Part shown: positions 1 to 11,024 of the stretch, piece by piece
How positions within the stretch are numbered: position 1 is the stretch's first letter
Layout: every line of letters begins with the position of its first letter
Assembly: GCA_900073065.1 (NCBI GenBank)
Contig: FJOG01000040.1
Location: forward strand, 288,822-352,821
Source: Phialocephala subalpina
Lineage: Eukaryota; Ascomycota; Leotiomycetes; Helotiales; Mollisiaceae
Length of the DNA stretch: 64,000 bases
Direction: 5' to 3'
Made by a program: the position numbers and the translations under genes
The notes under the pieces: model-generated
Databases searched by the model: none
The model's input: only the letters and a program-made list of their open reading frames with translations
What the model was told of the DNA's origin: nothing

Positions 1-1085
1 AACTTGTCGCCTCCGAGCAAGCCCCAGCTTCGTTGTACGATGGGTCTATCGGCCATGCCTCCGAGGGAGCTTGTGAGAATTCCAAGATCCGGCACTACGC
101 GTATACCAAGGATTTTCGTCACAAGGGATGTGGTATCTTTGGCCTTGGGTCCTGGAATAGGAGAGATCGCATAGGGAACACCTGCTGCCTGGATTTGCTT
201 CAAACTGTAGGATTCCATAATGTTGAAGACTGTATCCAAAGTTCCACCAGAAGGTTTTGAGCTGAGTTCAAGTCAGCGGGAAAGCCTACAAGATCGTCCC
301 AAGTTTTCAATATGCTCGCTTGTTGTCCCTCTGAGCATTGAACATTCAACATGTCTGCGAATCACCTCGAGGACGGCTCCTCGCCAGAGAATGAGAATGT
401 CCCACGCCAAAACGTGTCTTTGATGCCCAATGAAGAGCCAGTCCATACAAAATCAAAAATATTACGTACCGCACATCATGAACAGACACAACTACCTCCG
501 CAGTTGGCACTGACAACTTCTTCCGGATCATATCCACCAAAGTCCACGTGACCAAATCAGCTGGAGCAGAATCAATGCCAATTTGAGGGATCATGATTGC
601 CCCGCTGGCTTGCGCAGTCTTCTCATATTTCTTGATCATATCCGCAACATACGGTACCTCTCCAGTGACATCGAGATAGTGAGTGCCATTCTCAGCACAA
701 GCTTTGAAAGCATACTCGCCGTAAAGAGCATATGGTCCGACAGTTGCAATCAGAACCTTCGTTTTCTTTGCCAATGCACTCAATTCTGTATCATTAAGGT
801 TGCAAATTTCGATTTCTATCAATTATTAGCCTTGACCTTCAACATTGAAGAAATATCAAGCGCGTAAAGCGAGCCAAGGGGACAGATTTAGTGCTTACCT
901 GGTTGTGTCCTATCGGGATTCAATGCTTTACACTCCTTTGCCAATGCTTCCAGCTTACTTGCAGAGCGGCCGGCAATTGCCCACTTCAGATCTGTGGGTA
1001 GCTTGGTAGCAATTTGTTCAGCTGCAAGCTTTCCAGTGTAACCTGTGGCTCCGAAGACGACGATGTCATATTGACGAGATGACAT
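1..1085 (-). CDS. Saccharopine dehydrogenase-like / trans-acting enoyl reductase-like oxidoreductase (3' end cut by window)
   Basis: This is an NAD(P)-dependent oxidoreductase of the saccharopine dehydrogenase-like (YNL/trans-enoyl reductase-like) family, probably cytosolic or lipid-droplet associated; the substrate cannot be told from sequence. The start at 1085 gives a Rossmann fold at once: residues 5-17 read YDIVVFGATGYTG, the dinucleotide-binding glycine motif. The next exon has VLIATVGPYALYGE and THYLDVTGEVPYV, both typical of the family. Exons by splice consensus are 1085-899, 815-470 and 261-1; the joins restore one frame (GTG CGC TCA at the last join). The last visible residues, MADRPIVQRSWGLL, are also characteristic. 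The C-terminus lies beyond base 1. It is divergent from RPL43 across a 381-base spacer. Confidence 0.85.
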
Positions 1086-1466
1086 GATTCGATGATAATA
1101 TTCCGCTTCTAGATGGTTTAGATACTGAAGATATCGAAAGCCAAACTTATGAAAGCAGTATAGAGCTGAACAGCAATATATCAAGACTTGAAACAATTTT
1201 CACCACATGACGATGGCTTGATCGAAAAGTTACTGTCTCCTGTCTCAGCAGGGCTTCAAGTCCGAAGCCTCGGCATGTGAGTCGGAGTTAACGATCTCAA
1301 TTAGGAATGGCGTCTGTATCACGTGCTGAGCCATTCCGGCCTTGAACGCGAGGCAAACAAAATCAAGGGTAAGCGAGCCACACACTCAGAAATTGTTATC
1401 AAAATCAACGTCTCGAAATAACGTCCATCTCCAACACACCGTTCATCACACGCAACCACAGCCAAG
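1086..1466. promoter_or_regulatory. Divergent promoter region between the oxidoreductase and RPL43
   Basis: This 381-base spacer lies between two divergent start codons, so it must hold both promoters. A CACGTG E-box palindrome sits at 1320-1325, about 140 bases before the RPL43 start. No other clear motif was seen. The role of the E-box is inferred from position only. Confidence 0.45.
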
Positions 1467-2010
1467 ATGACGAAGAGAACCAAGAAGGTCGGAGTTACCG
1501 GCAAGTACGGTACAAGGTATGCAAATGTCCCTTTCCAGCGCGCGCGACGGCGCAACATGACGCAGAAAGGCCTATGATACCAATTCTGCATATTCGATCA
1601 ATCACGACCTCACGATCCGCCATTTATGGAGGATGGGAAGACGGGAACATTTGAAATGGAATGCTAACGCGGTTCTCTCTGCCATTCAGATACGGTGCCT
1701 CCCTCCGAAAGCAAGTCAAGAAGATGGAAATCACCCAGCACGCCAAATACGTCTGCACCTTCTGCGGAAAGACCACTGTCAAGAGACACTCAGTCGGTAT
1801 CTGGAACTGCAAGTCGTGCAACAAGACCGTCGCTGGAGGAGCTTACACTGTGTCGTACGTAACGAATCCATCTCGAATCGAAACCGAAATCTCGATTGAG
1901 GATAATTACCCCATAAGGAGAACACAAGCTGACAATACTGCTGCAGAACACCTGCCGCCGCTGCCATGCGATCGACGCTTCGACGATTGAGGGAGATTGC
2001 TGAGGTTTAG
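1467..2010 (+). CDS. RPL43: 60S ribosomal protein eL43 (L37a/L43)
   Basis: This is a structural protein of the large cytosolic ribosomal subunit. Three exons (1467-1516, 1690-1854, 1947-2010) join to a 92-residue protein, the usual length for eL43. The N-terminus [19 protein letters not shown] is highly conserved in the family. A zinc ribbon follows, with the pairs CTFC (residues 39-42) and CKSC (57-60). An early intron after few codons is common in fungal ribosomal protein genes. The C-terminus is [14 protein letters not shown]. The call is very secure because length, zinc ligands and whole-protein pattern all fit. Confidence 0.97.
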
Positions 2011-3421
2011 ATGGTTTGGGATGGATTTTTTCACGGTTGGCATTTGCTGGTGTCTGGGATCGGTCTCTCACGGTCGGGTCACGAACATCGACGTCGCTTT
2101 CGATGAGGACTGAATAAAAGAATTCAAGAACACGTCTTGCCTCGTCCCTACCGGACATGCCTTTGCGATCCTTTCGATTCGTGGAATACAATTTGCATGG
2201 AATACAATCTGTGATCTGTGGACGTGGATGCGGTAGTGATTAATTCTCGGGCCTACCTAATTGAGAGTGTAGGCAACAACGAGCTTCATAAGTCGAGTGT
2301 CACAAGCGTCGAACATCATCGAGAACCTCTCTTCCTACCTGTTTGGACAAGTCTACATATGCCAAGTAGGGCCGAATGCTGCGATAGCAATATCACCGAG
2401 TTCATTCCGCCCTTCCCGTTGTCCTCGCATGGTATCGACATTGGAAGATCATCAAGAATTGAGGCTGTCGAGCCAGAATCCAAAGCGCACGACGGTTCAA
2501 TTTCAAGATCTCAATACCATTGCAGGCACTACGGCAAACGAGGCGGACCGTTGCCTTCTGGCTGCCTCATCTTCTGGGGCTATAAGAGGCTGGTCCCCCT
2601 CCTGTTCACTTGTTCTCTCATTTCCTTTTCCTCTTCTCCCCTGTTTCTTGTGACTCACTTTGCTAGTACCGCATCAACACAGTCACAAATTCAGCTTGCG
2701 AAACGGTAGGTCACATGATAAGTTTGATATTGAGTTATTCTACGAACCTTCAACGACGAAGCGTTACTCACTCCTCGAGGAGAGTTTGGTGTCGGGTCAT
2801 TTCTCAAGGACAACAAGGTGCTTCCTTCCACAATAAGACGCCATCATTCGGAGTCAAACGCCCTTTCCATATCAAGTTACGACCTCTTGACGTGGTAGTC
2901 ATCAACCAGCAGCACTGCACGTTACTTTTCTTGGGCCGACCCTGCGCCACGCAAAAACTCCCACCTCCACCGAGAGATCAGTCACGTTTCCATGCCACGA
3001 CGTGCGTGGCCCCCACAATAGGCACAATACGACTCGAACGAGTCACAGTTCTCAGCAATAGGAAAAGACCACATTCCGACTCTTCACCCACTCGGTTCGC
3101 TGTACAGGAACCCTACTACGGTTGCTGCACTGGTGGTGCCGTTGACCGCTGTCTCGAGAGCGGGGCAAAAACCAGGATCGCTATTGGCGGGCCGTTAGCG
3201 TTGCCGACCATAGTCCATTTTTGCAACCTGAATCCAGGTCATCTTTCAATCTCATCCGTCGACTCCTCAAACTCGCCGCCAAAACCGCTTCACCACCAGA
3301 GAGCTTCACGACGACCACCTCCCACCAACAATTCAATAATTCACCACCCTCCCACCACAAACCTTTTTCATGACTTCCTTCCTACCTATTCGACCACAAT
3401 TCCGCAAATTTATCCGTCAGC
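2011..3421. other. Intergenic region, no gene supported
   Basis: The stretch holds the RPL43 3' end and the promoter and leader of the RING-PHD gene. It has long open frames (for example 2715-3449 on +) but these are low-complexity, recognised by no family motif, and run into the next gene out of frame. The last 150 bases are rich in CCACC/TTCC tracts, as in a fungal leader. Confidence 0.5.
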
Positions 3422-5470
3422 ATGGCTGACCAGTGCATTGTCTGCCTAGAGGACTTGGACGCTGTTGCTGTTCCTGACGCCTCGATTCACGATGATCTTC
3501 AAGTGGCGGCTACCACCGCAGACCAACCATCACCACCCCATCCCAGCAAAACCACCAACAATGAGCCTATTGCACTCATTAAACCTTGCAATCATGTATT
3601 GCACGATGAGTGTTTACGGGCATGGTCACAGAAAGCGAATAGCTGCCCCATTTGTCGGCAGACATTTAATCTGGTCGAGGTACTAGATAAGGTTGGAGGT
3701 ATGTTTCCCCTCAGCTGCATCGCAGTTTCATTCTCCCCGGAAAATGCGAAAATTGTACCAGGTCTACAGGGTGATTTTCTGAGTCAAATAATCTTGTTCT
3801 TTGACTCGGAAATCCACTGGTCAGACCTGGAGTGTCGGGGCACCGAAGTCATTCGGACCTGCAGCCGATAGCATCAGCATGTGAGATAGTAACAATGCTA
3901 ACTTATTTTTCGCAGGCACCGTCTTATCAGAATATGAAGTCGAGGACAAGAAACAGGTTGCCGAATTCGATCCAAATGCCTGGGTTGAGGAGGAACTCGA
4001 GGAGGAAGAAGGGCGGCCCTGCCCAGTTTGCGGAGAAGCCGACCAAGAAGAGGTCTTACTCCTCTGTGATGGCTGCGATGCACCATACCATACACACTGC
4101 ATCGGTCTTGGTGACAGAGTACCACAAGGACACTGGTTCTGCATGGAATGCGCGGACGAGGGAGCATACGCAAGAGCTGCTGAAGCTACCCGCGATCAAA
4201 CTCGCACCGGTCCACTGTCAGGACGAAGAGCCCCCCGAACTCAAGCTGGTGTTAGACGAACCAGGCAGCGCATGAGGAATGACCACTGGGTCGGTGCATG
4301 GAGTCTGTTCAGTAGCAGAATTCACAATGTCGCAGGGCTGGATCTCGACTTCTCCGACGATGACCTCCCTATGGCGGACTACCGACGCCATCAGCGTCGT
4401 ACTTCAGATGAACGAAGAGAGTTCCAGCAATGGCAGCAAAGACTGAACATCGCTGGTCGTCAAGGTGCAAGAGATGTATTCCGGGCTGCTGCTCCTGTCA
4501 TGATCCGCTCCCGAACACCCCAAACACCAGAAGAATCGATAGAAGAGACTCGGGCATGGGGCGCTTTCGAGAAGGCCAAGGAGATAGATACCAGTAGCCC
4601 CGCCAGGCGAAAGAGAAAATCGAGATCAATAACTGCATCGCCAGCCGAAGCATCTCAACCACCAGCAGAGCCGGAGCGGAAACTCAAACGACCTCGTACC
4701 CGGAGGGTGCTCGACCGACCTGAAGCATCAGCCTCAATGGCGGGTCCAAGCCGCCAAATGAATGGTCAACGTGCGGAATCTCCCACGGCTCGGATACTCA
4801 ACGACACCACCGGACAACCCTCCTTCCTATCATCGCTTCTCAAGGAAGTAGAAATGAACTCGGCTTCGGATGATGACCGGTCGGCTTTCAGTGCGACGAC
4901 TGTATCTGGTCCAAACCGCGTCACTAGCCCACCACTTGAATATTCCTCCCCCGCCGCATCACCAGTCTCTTCCTCACCATACCACACACCAAGAGCTTCA
5001 TCAATCACACCCCACCTCACATCAGCAAGCGATCCGGATCACCAGTACCCCTCACATCGCGAATCGAACCAATATTTCCACCCGCCGACTATTCGCCGAA
5101 TCGATCACCACCAGAAAGCAAATCAGAACAAGAACACCCTTCATCTCCCATCTTGGAACTTCGACAACCACGACCTCGTCGTCGAGAACCTGTACCACTA
5201 CCACGTTCACAAGATACATCGCCTGTCCGTGCTGCTCTACCCATCGAAGTCAAAGAAGGCATCAACAAGATTGTCAAATCTGCCCTCGCACCTCACTGGA
5301 AATCGATGGAAATCACCAAGGAGCAATATGCGGAAATCAACAAAGCTGTATCACGAAAACTGTACGAAACAATCAACTTTCGCAATCTGAATGACGAGAA
5401 GGAGAAATGGGCATGTGAAAAGATTGCTACGCAAGAGGTAGCAACGGCTGTCAAGTCTTTGGCTACATAA
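3422..5470 (+). CDS. RING-H2 and PHD finger protein (PHRF1-like), with a frame break
   Basis: A putative nuclear chromatin or RNA polymerase II-associated ubiquitin ligase of the PHD-and-RING type. Exon 1 (3422-3698) encodes a RING-H2: C5, C8, C56, H58, H61, C64, C75 and C78, with the middle spacing enlarged. Exon 2 starts at 3916 and encodes an acidic linker and a PHD finger (C128, C131, C143, C146, H151, C154, C168, C171). A long Ser/Pro/Arg-rich part follows. The terminal domain (KIVKSALAPHWKSMEITKEQ and onward to 5470) lies in a different frame from the part before about 5010. No convincing GT-AG intron joins them; one missing base in the C-run 5010-5013 would. The domain identity is firm; the exact structure around 5010 is not. 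Confidence 0.85.
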
Positions 5471-6556
5471 TACAGCAGATACGATTGAAGTACATTGTGG
5501 GAAATGGCGAATATGGTTGTTTTCGGGACTCCCAGGCGTAAATTTAGAGATACCCGGTACAGGCATGGATCACGGTGTTCGGGTGGGCATATATGAGTTT
5601 CGGATTCGATTGAGAATATCTGTCTTTTGACGGGATATGATTGTAACCTAGCTCGGCGTTCTTGCGAGGACTTTTGTTGCATTGCGATAAGCTTGCATGA
5701 CTGCGTTGCTCATATTCATAGACGAATTTCAAGATATTGACTTTGGACTGCGTGCCCTGTAATGTGTGAAAAAGTGATATTGAATTGTCATGAATGAGTT
5801 TCAGCATTGAAGAAATGAACGAGACACTGAATGCAGCAGAGACTGCTAGATCTAACAGTAGTGTATCTGTTTCTTCATGAGAAATGAGATGCGCGAACTT
5901 GAGGAAGCAAAATCTGCCTGAGACTTAGGGCTGCCAGCTCAGCAGCATGGCATCAATGGAAGAGCTGAATGCACACATCTCCTCTGACCGGCCTGCGCAA
6001 CCAAACAAAGTCTCAATCCTCACTCCCCCTTCTGCATTCACATCTTAAACCCCCTCTCCCCACGCCAACACACTCCTCAATACAATCCCTCTTCCCAACG
6101 AACGAAATGTCAACGGTCGCTATCTATTGTCCAATTAGCACTGTGATAAGTAAAATTAGGGGGAGCGAGCTCCAAAGTTCCAGTGGAAAAAACGTACCTA
6201 ACAGTTCCCTTAGAGAATGGAAAGAAGGTACCGCTAGCGAAAAAAGCCCGTGATAAGTTCACTCTAGGCACCAGTAAATGATCAAATCGTTCTAGGAGGA
6301 AACAGGATCTGATGATAAGGAATAGGTGCCTTGGATTGAAGAAGAAGTTCTTTCGAGAAATCGCGAAGAGTTTTTGAAGGTGCGGCGGACGCGCTAGGGG
6401 ATTTTGGCGCTATCCCCGGCTAAGGTTAGTGGATTTGCCAGAAGTACGATTAGGTAAGCCGAAAAAGTCGAGAGCTTGCACGCGATTGATGTTTAGGAGA
6501 GAGTCTTGACTTGGAGGCACGAGGACGGCAGTGAGGACCGACAACACATTGTGAAG
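5471..6556. other. Intergenic region, no gene supported
   Basis: About 1.1 kb between the RING-PHD gene and the mitochondrial ribosomal protein gene, both on +. Short open frames on both strands lack any family motif or good start context. A C-rich tract near 6045-6090 is the only compositional feature noted. Confidence 0.45.
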
Positions 6557-7800
6557 ATGACAGCAAGTAGTAGAGGGAGCAGAGCTGCCGCGAGCTTGAT
6601 ACGTGCGTCCCCTCTCTACCCCAATTGGAAGCCCAGCTAATAGAAACAACAGGCTCCTCAAAACGTCCCAATGGCCTCATCTGCTCAGAATGCATCTCCC
6701 ACCTCTCTCCCTCCCAACGCACATACGCAGTCGCCGCAGAAGCTCTGAAAACACAAGACGCCGTTCCTAATTCAGAGCTACAACACCTGCGAAGGACACC
6801 TCCCGTCTCGACCTCCCCCGAACCCTCGCATTACAAAACCAAAGCCGGCGTCCTATTATCTCGAGCGCCAATCCTCACAGCACCACAAACATCTTTCGAG
6901 AAGGCATATTTCTTCTACCAAAAACGATTGAATGAGAGATTAGCAATGCCATTCACCCGCTACTTCTACTTCAAAAAGGACTCCCCCTCCGACACAGACT
7001 GGAAAATCAAAGCGAAAGAACGAAACGGTGTCGCAGCCCGGGAACTAGGTGGTTACAATCCTTATAGCGATCTTGGATGGAATGATGAGATTCTTGTTAA
7101 AGAGAAGGAGATGGTTGAGCCGAGGTATATTAGTGAGGTGTTGGTTAAGGATTCAAAAGTGAGGGCTGTTGAAGGGAAAGATGGGATGGCGGTAGAGGTT
7201 AAGGAGGGTGAGGAGGGGATTTTGGGGGTAGGAGAGGGGAGTGTGGATAGGCCGTTGGGGAGGATTACGGATGCGGATCGGAAAGGGGATGTGAGGCGGT
7301 TGGATAGGCAGTTGGCAAGGACGTTGTATTTGGTTGTGAAGAGGAAGGATGGGGGATGGGGATTCCCTAGTGGAGAGTTGGTTGGGAGGGAGAATTTACA
7401 CCAGGTATGTTTCTGCCACTTTATCTACTTCCCCAGCCCTCGTTCTAGCCATTGGCTTTTGGGATTTTAAGAAAAGAGCTAATAAAGGCAACAGGCAGCA
7501 GAACGCATCCTAGTCCAAACCGCAGGCCTAAACATGAACACCTGGATAATCGGTCACGTCCCCATCGGCCACCATATCCTCAAACCTCGCTACACCTACT
7601 CCCCCGACTCAACCCCCTCTCTCGCCAAACAAGGCGAGAAAACCTTCTTCATGAAAGGACGGATAATGGCTGGACAAGCGGATCTTAAGGAAAATTTGTT
7701 TGGATTGGAGGATTTCAAATGGTTGACAAAGGAGGAGGTGCAGAAGGTTGTTGCGGATAAGTATTTTAGTTATGTGAGAGGTATGTTGGCTGATAGATGA
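6557..7800 (+). CDS. MRPL17: Mitochondrial large ribosomal subunit protein mL46 (yeast L17 type)
   Basis: This is a structural protein of the mitochondrial ribosome, mL46, a member with a degenerate Nudix-like fold. Exons 6557-6602, 6653-7404 and 7495-7800 give 367 residues. I chose the start at 6557 because a 50-base intron (GTGCGT donor, GCTAATAG branch, CAACAG acceptor) joins a short Ser/Ala/Arg-rich leader (MTASSRGSRAAASLIR) to the body, as expected for a mitochondrial targeting peptide. Diagnostic body segments are FEKAYFFYQKRLNERLAMP and the Nudix-like stretch GGWGFPSGELVGRENLHQ, continued after the intron by AAERILVQTAGLNMNTWIIG. A C-terminal region KYFSYVRGMLADR closes it. Confidence 0.92.
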
Positions 7801-8219
7801 TGGGGATGGGGAGAGCAGGGAGGGGAGTTGTATACTATGGATTGAAGGGACGGAAAGAGTGGTGTAGCATAGAGAGCGGGGTGGGCATACATGTGTTGTA
7901 TTGTAGAATGTACCAACTCCGTCAGACATCGAATCTTTCTCCTTCCGCGGCGGAGTCGAGGGGCGGCCGATCCCGCCACATCCCATTCTTGCCAAGCGGT
8001 ACTTCAAGATAAATGATCATGTGGACAGGCGGTAGAATATCTTCCCGCCAAGTTCTCCTACCCCTTTCTTCCCCATCCATACCAAGATTCATTTTCGGAT
8101 ACAAGCGAGCTCCCTTTCGGATGCAAGCGGCAAGTGCCAACCATATCCCAAACCCGCCCCTTTCAATCAACTCTATCAACTCATCAACTCCTCACTTCAA
8201 GACGGTCACGAATTCTTCA
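7801..8219. other. Intergenic spacer between mL46 and the D-amino-acid oxidase
   Basis: About 420 bases holding the 3' end of mL46 and the promoter of the oxidase. Nothing distinctive is visible. The open frame of the downstream gene extends upstream into it to 8013, but the conserved protein starts at 8220. Confidence 0.4.
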
Positions 8220-9419
8220 ATGGCATCTCTTCAGAAGCATATCCTCATCCTCGGCGCCGGTATAACAGGCCTCAGCACCGCCCTCTCCCTCCTCACCTCC
8301 CCCACCACCAAAAACCACAAAATCACCATCCTAGCATCCCACGTCCCCGGAGACCTCAGCCCAGAATATACTTCTCCCTGGGCAGGCGGCCATTGGCGCT
8401 CACACGTAGGTTTATCCGACTCAGATGCTGAGAATAGAACATGGGACGAGAAAACATACAAAACCTGGACCAGGTGGTTGAAAGAAGGAGATGGATTGGG
8501 AGGGCAAGGAGAGACGATGGAGGAGAGAGAAAAGAGGATGGGATTGGGGTTTAGGACTTGTCATTACTTTTGGGGGAAGGATGGTGAGGAGACGAAAGGT
8601 TTAGATGGGAGCGGGATTTGGTTTAGAGATGTTGTGAAGGATTTCGGTATCCTAGATCTTGAAACAGGAACGGAGGGAGGCGTTCCAAAAGGGGCAATAA
8701 TGGGAATGAGGTATAAGAGTGTCTGTTTTGACCCTCCTCGCCATTTGGAATATCTTTTTGAGAGGGTTAAGGGCTTGGGGGCTAGACTCGTCAAGACGAG
8801 AGTTGATACGAGTTCGGGACTGGAGGGTGGGGTTAAAGATGCTAAACGACAAGCTGGAGTTGAGGGTATCGATATTTTCGCATTCATTAACTGCTCCGGT
8901 CTTTCGGCAAGGCATTTCCTCCCACCTGAAGAAGAGGGAAAGTTATTTCCTGTGCGAGGACAGACGATATTGGTTAAAGGCGAAGCGGAGAAGATGATGA
9001 CGTATGTTGGTATTCCTGGTAATCCGGATGAGGAGATGTTGTACGTTGTTCCTCGCCCTGGGTCTGGGACTGCGATTTTGGGGGGCTGTAAACAAATTAA
9101 TAACTTCTCGACCGAAGTTGACGAAGAGCTGAACAGGAGAATCATTGAGGGCGTCAAGAAGCACAAGCTATGTGAGGAGCTGAGGGACAAGGAGACAGGC
9201 GAATTTGAGATCTTGAGCTATCAAGTAGGATTTAGGCCAGGAAGAAAAGGTGGAGCGAGGGTTGAGGTTGAGAGGGATGGTGGGGTTGGGGAGGGGAAGG
9301 TGGATGGGACGTGGGTGGTGCATAGTTATGGGCACGCCGGGGCGGGGTACCAAGGGAGTGTTGGGTGTGCGGAGAGGGTTGTGGAACTTGTTGCTAGTTT
9401 GGACGGTGAGAGTGTCTGA
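8220..9419 (+). CDS. D-amino-acid oxidase (FAD-dependent, DAO/DASO family)
   Basis: This FAD enzyme oxidises D-amino acids to 2-oxo acids, ammonia and hydrogen peroxide. It is a single exon of 399 residues, close to the usual 340-400. The FAD-binding GxGxxG (ILGAGITGLSTAL) begins at residue 10, which supports the start at 8220 over in-frame ATGs further upstream. Other family marks are SPWAGGHW, FINCSGLSARHF, PVRGQTILVKGE, VGFRPGRKGGARVE and the C-terminal VVHSYGHAGAGYQGSVG, which closes the active site. The protein ends in GESV, so the usual peroxisomal SKL-type signal is not seen; a cytosolic location or a non-canonical signal is possible. D-aspartate versus neutral D-amino acid preference cannot be decided. 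Confidence 0.93.
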   Translation: MASLQKHILILGAGITGLSTALSLLTSPTTKNHKITILASHVPGDLSPEYTSPWAGGHWRSHVGLSDSDAENRTWDEKTYKTWTRWLKEGDGLGGQGETMEEREKRMGLGFRTCHYFWGKDGEETKGLDGSGIWFRDVVKDFGILDLETGTEGGVPKGAIMGMRYKSVCFDPPRHLEYLFERVKGLGARLVKTRVDTSSGLEGGVKDAKRQAGVEGIDIFAFINCSGLSARHFLPPEEEGKLFPVRGQTILVKGEAEKMMTYVGIPGNPDEEMLYVVPRPGSGTAILGGCKQINNFSTEVDEELNRRIIEGVKKHKLCEELRDKETGEFEILSYQVGFRPGRKGGARVEVERDGGVGEGKVDGTWVVHSYGHAGAGYQGSVGCAERVVELVASLDGESV

Positions 9420-10309
9420 AGTTCTGAAAGTATGTTGCATTAGGGGGTGATGGGGATGAGGGGGAGAGGCTGAGTTCGGTTTGGTTGGGATGATTGGGTA
9501 GTGATAGACAGGACGGGGTTTTGGATCTAGTGGATGATGGACAGAGAGAGGTCTTCAAATGGGGTATCATGACGAGACCTGACGAAAGCGAGCCCAAAAA
9601 GGAAAGAAAAAGGAAATTAAAACCCTCTTCTATCAACCTGGTATGTTGCCTTCAAAGCACAAAAAAGGAAGCGAAGCAAGGTATAAAATAGCAGAAACCC
9701 CAATATCCACACACTTCAAATAAGATATGGCTTAATATAATGATAAAGGGAAAACAGGTTCATTGCATAGGGTACTTAGCCTCCTAGAGTTTCATACCTA
9801 GCTAGATTGTCATGGAGCACAGATTTCGCCAACGCTCGCCTGTTTTTTTCTACAAAGAATCTGTTTATTTAAATCTATTACGATTGAGAGCGTGAGCGTT
9901 AAGAGGTCCACCTGCGCCGAAGCGAGTCCGAAATCCGTAGTTTTTTTTTAGTGAAATGGAAGATATAAACCCCAGCAGAGGGTTCTTGAGTTGAAATTCG
10001 ATGAGACTTGCTATTTATTACTACATTATGGAGGTCTAAATTCGAAACTTTGAAATTGATCCTGCGTTTCGGAGAGGAAGGTAAGAAAAATGCCATGTCC
10101 ATTCAAAGTTCTTTCCTAAATAACTTCAAGACGAGATTGTTTTAACCCCGCTCTTGTTAGTAAAAGGGGGTTCGGGACAAGGCGGAACCTCGGTAGAATG
10201 AAGGCCACCAGGAAAATGTCTATCAGAACCCAAAAATTGAAATCTCAACCATTTCTAGGCCTTTTGAGCCCAAAAGAAAGGCAAAAAAGAGATGCATTCG
10301 CATGATAAT
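9420..10309. other. Intergenic region before tRNA-Arg
   Basis: About 890 AT-rich bases between the oxidase and the tRNA gene. No coding frame with family support was seen on either strand. The A-run near its right end serves the tRNA as terminator. Confidence 0.4.
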
Positions 10310-10381
10310 TGACCTACGCAGGGATCGAACCTGCAATCTCTTGATTCGTAGTCAAGCGCCTTGCCATTGGGCCAGCAGGCC
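10310..10381 (-). tRNA. tRNA-Arg (anticodon ACG)
   Basis: The reverse strand folds into a standard 72-base cloverleaf without CCA. The acceptor stem pairs GGCCTGC with GTAGGTC (with G-U pairs), the D arm is GCC/GGC, the anticodon stem CTTGA/TCAAG holds the loop CTACGAA with anticodon ACG, and the T arm carries GGTTCGATCC. The internal promoter boxes A (TGGCCCAATGG) and B (GGTTCGATCC) are intact. There is no intron. A run of six T on the reverse strand (plus-strand A-run 10283-10288) lies about 20 bases downstream as the Pol III terminator. Confidence 0.95.
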
Positions 10382-11024
10382 GATTGAAATGGAGTTGTGC
10401 TTATTTAAATATATACGGCTTACAACAAGAAGTGGGGCTACCCAGCCCAATCAAGTCTGAACCGGAAAAGCCGACGAGAAGCCAAATCCGCTTTTCCGAC
10501 GGAAAGAATTCTCTTCTGCGATATCGTTGAAGCAAATGTTCAACACACAAACATCAGTATTGTACTACCATATCTTCGATGCTTTCACGTGCGCTTAGGA
10601 TGTCACAACATCCCGAGGTCTACCCCGCATGATCCTGGTGATCGAAAACCGAGAAGGTTTTTTAATTCTTCTTTCAGCATCAACAGTGGTCGACACAAAC
10701 ATGGATATCCTGCCTCTGCATCTGAAATCAGTCCGACGCATCCAATCCCACGATTGACTTCGTCGGATAGATTACCGACAACCCAAGTGGATGTTGGTGA
10801 CGCTTCATCCGTTTCGTTTGGATGCTGCAACCCTGCGCATACAACACGACGTCGCGACAGCATTTACTTTTCGCATGCAAAAAAACATTTGGCAACCGCG
10901 GCATGAACATGTCCGCGATTCAGATGGCGTTGAGCATACATTATAACTCTTGTTTTCCAATTTTCTTAGCTCTCTTTCTCTTCTTTTCCCGCGGTACTCA
11001 TTCTCCCTACTGTAATTTTTCACA
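10382..11024. other. Intergenic region upstream of the GMC oxidoreductase
   Basis: About 640 bases. The last 100 bases before the start codon are T/C-rich (TTCTTTTCC tracts), as in a fungal core promoter. Small frames on both strands have no recognisable content. Confidence 0.4.

Noticed and set aside
2715..3449. A 244-codon open frame on + before the RING-PHD gene
   Set aside because: Low-complexity Pro/His/Ser-rich translation with no family motif; it overlaps the real gene start out of frame and lies in its leader.
8564..9190. Long minus-strand frame opposite the D-amino-acid oxidase
   Set aside because: It is a mirror of the coding strand; all conserved motifs belong to the plus-strand enzyme.
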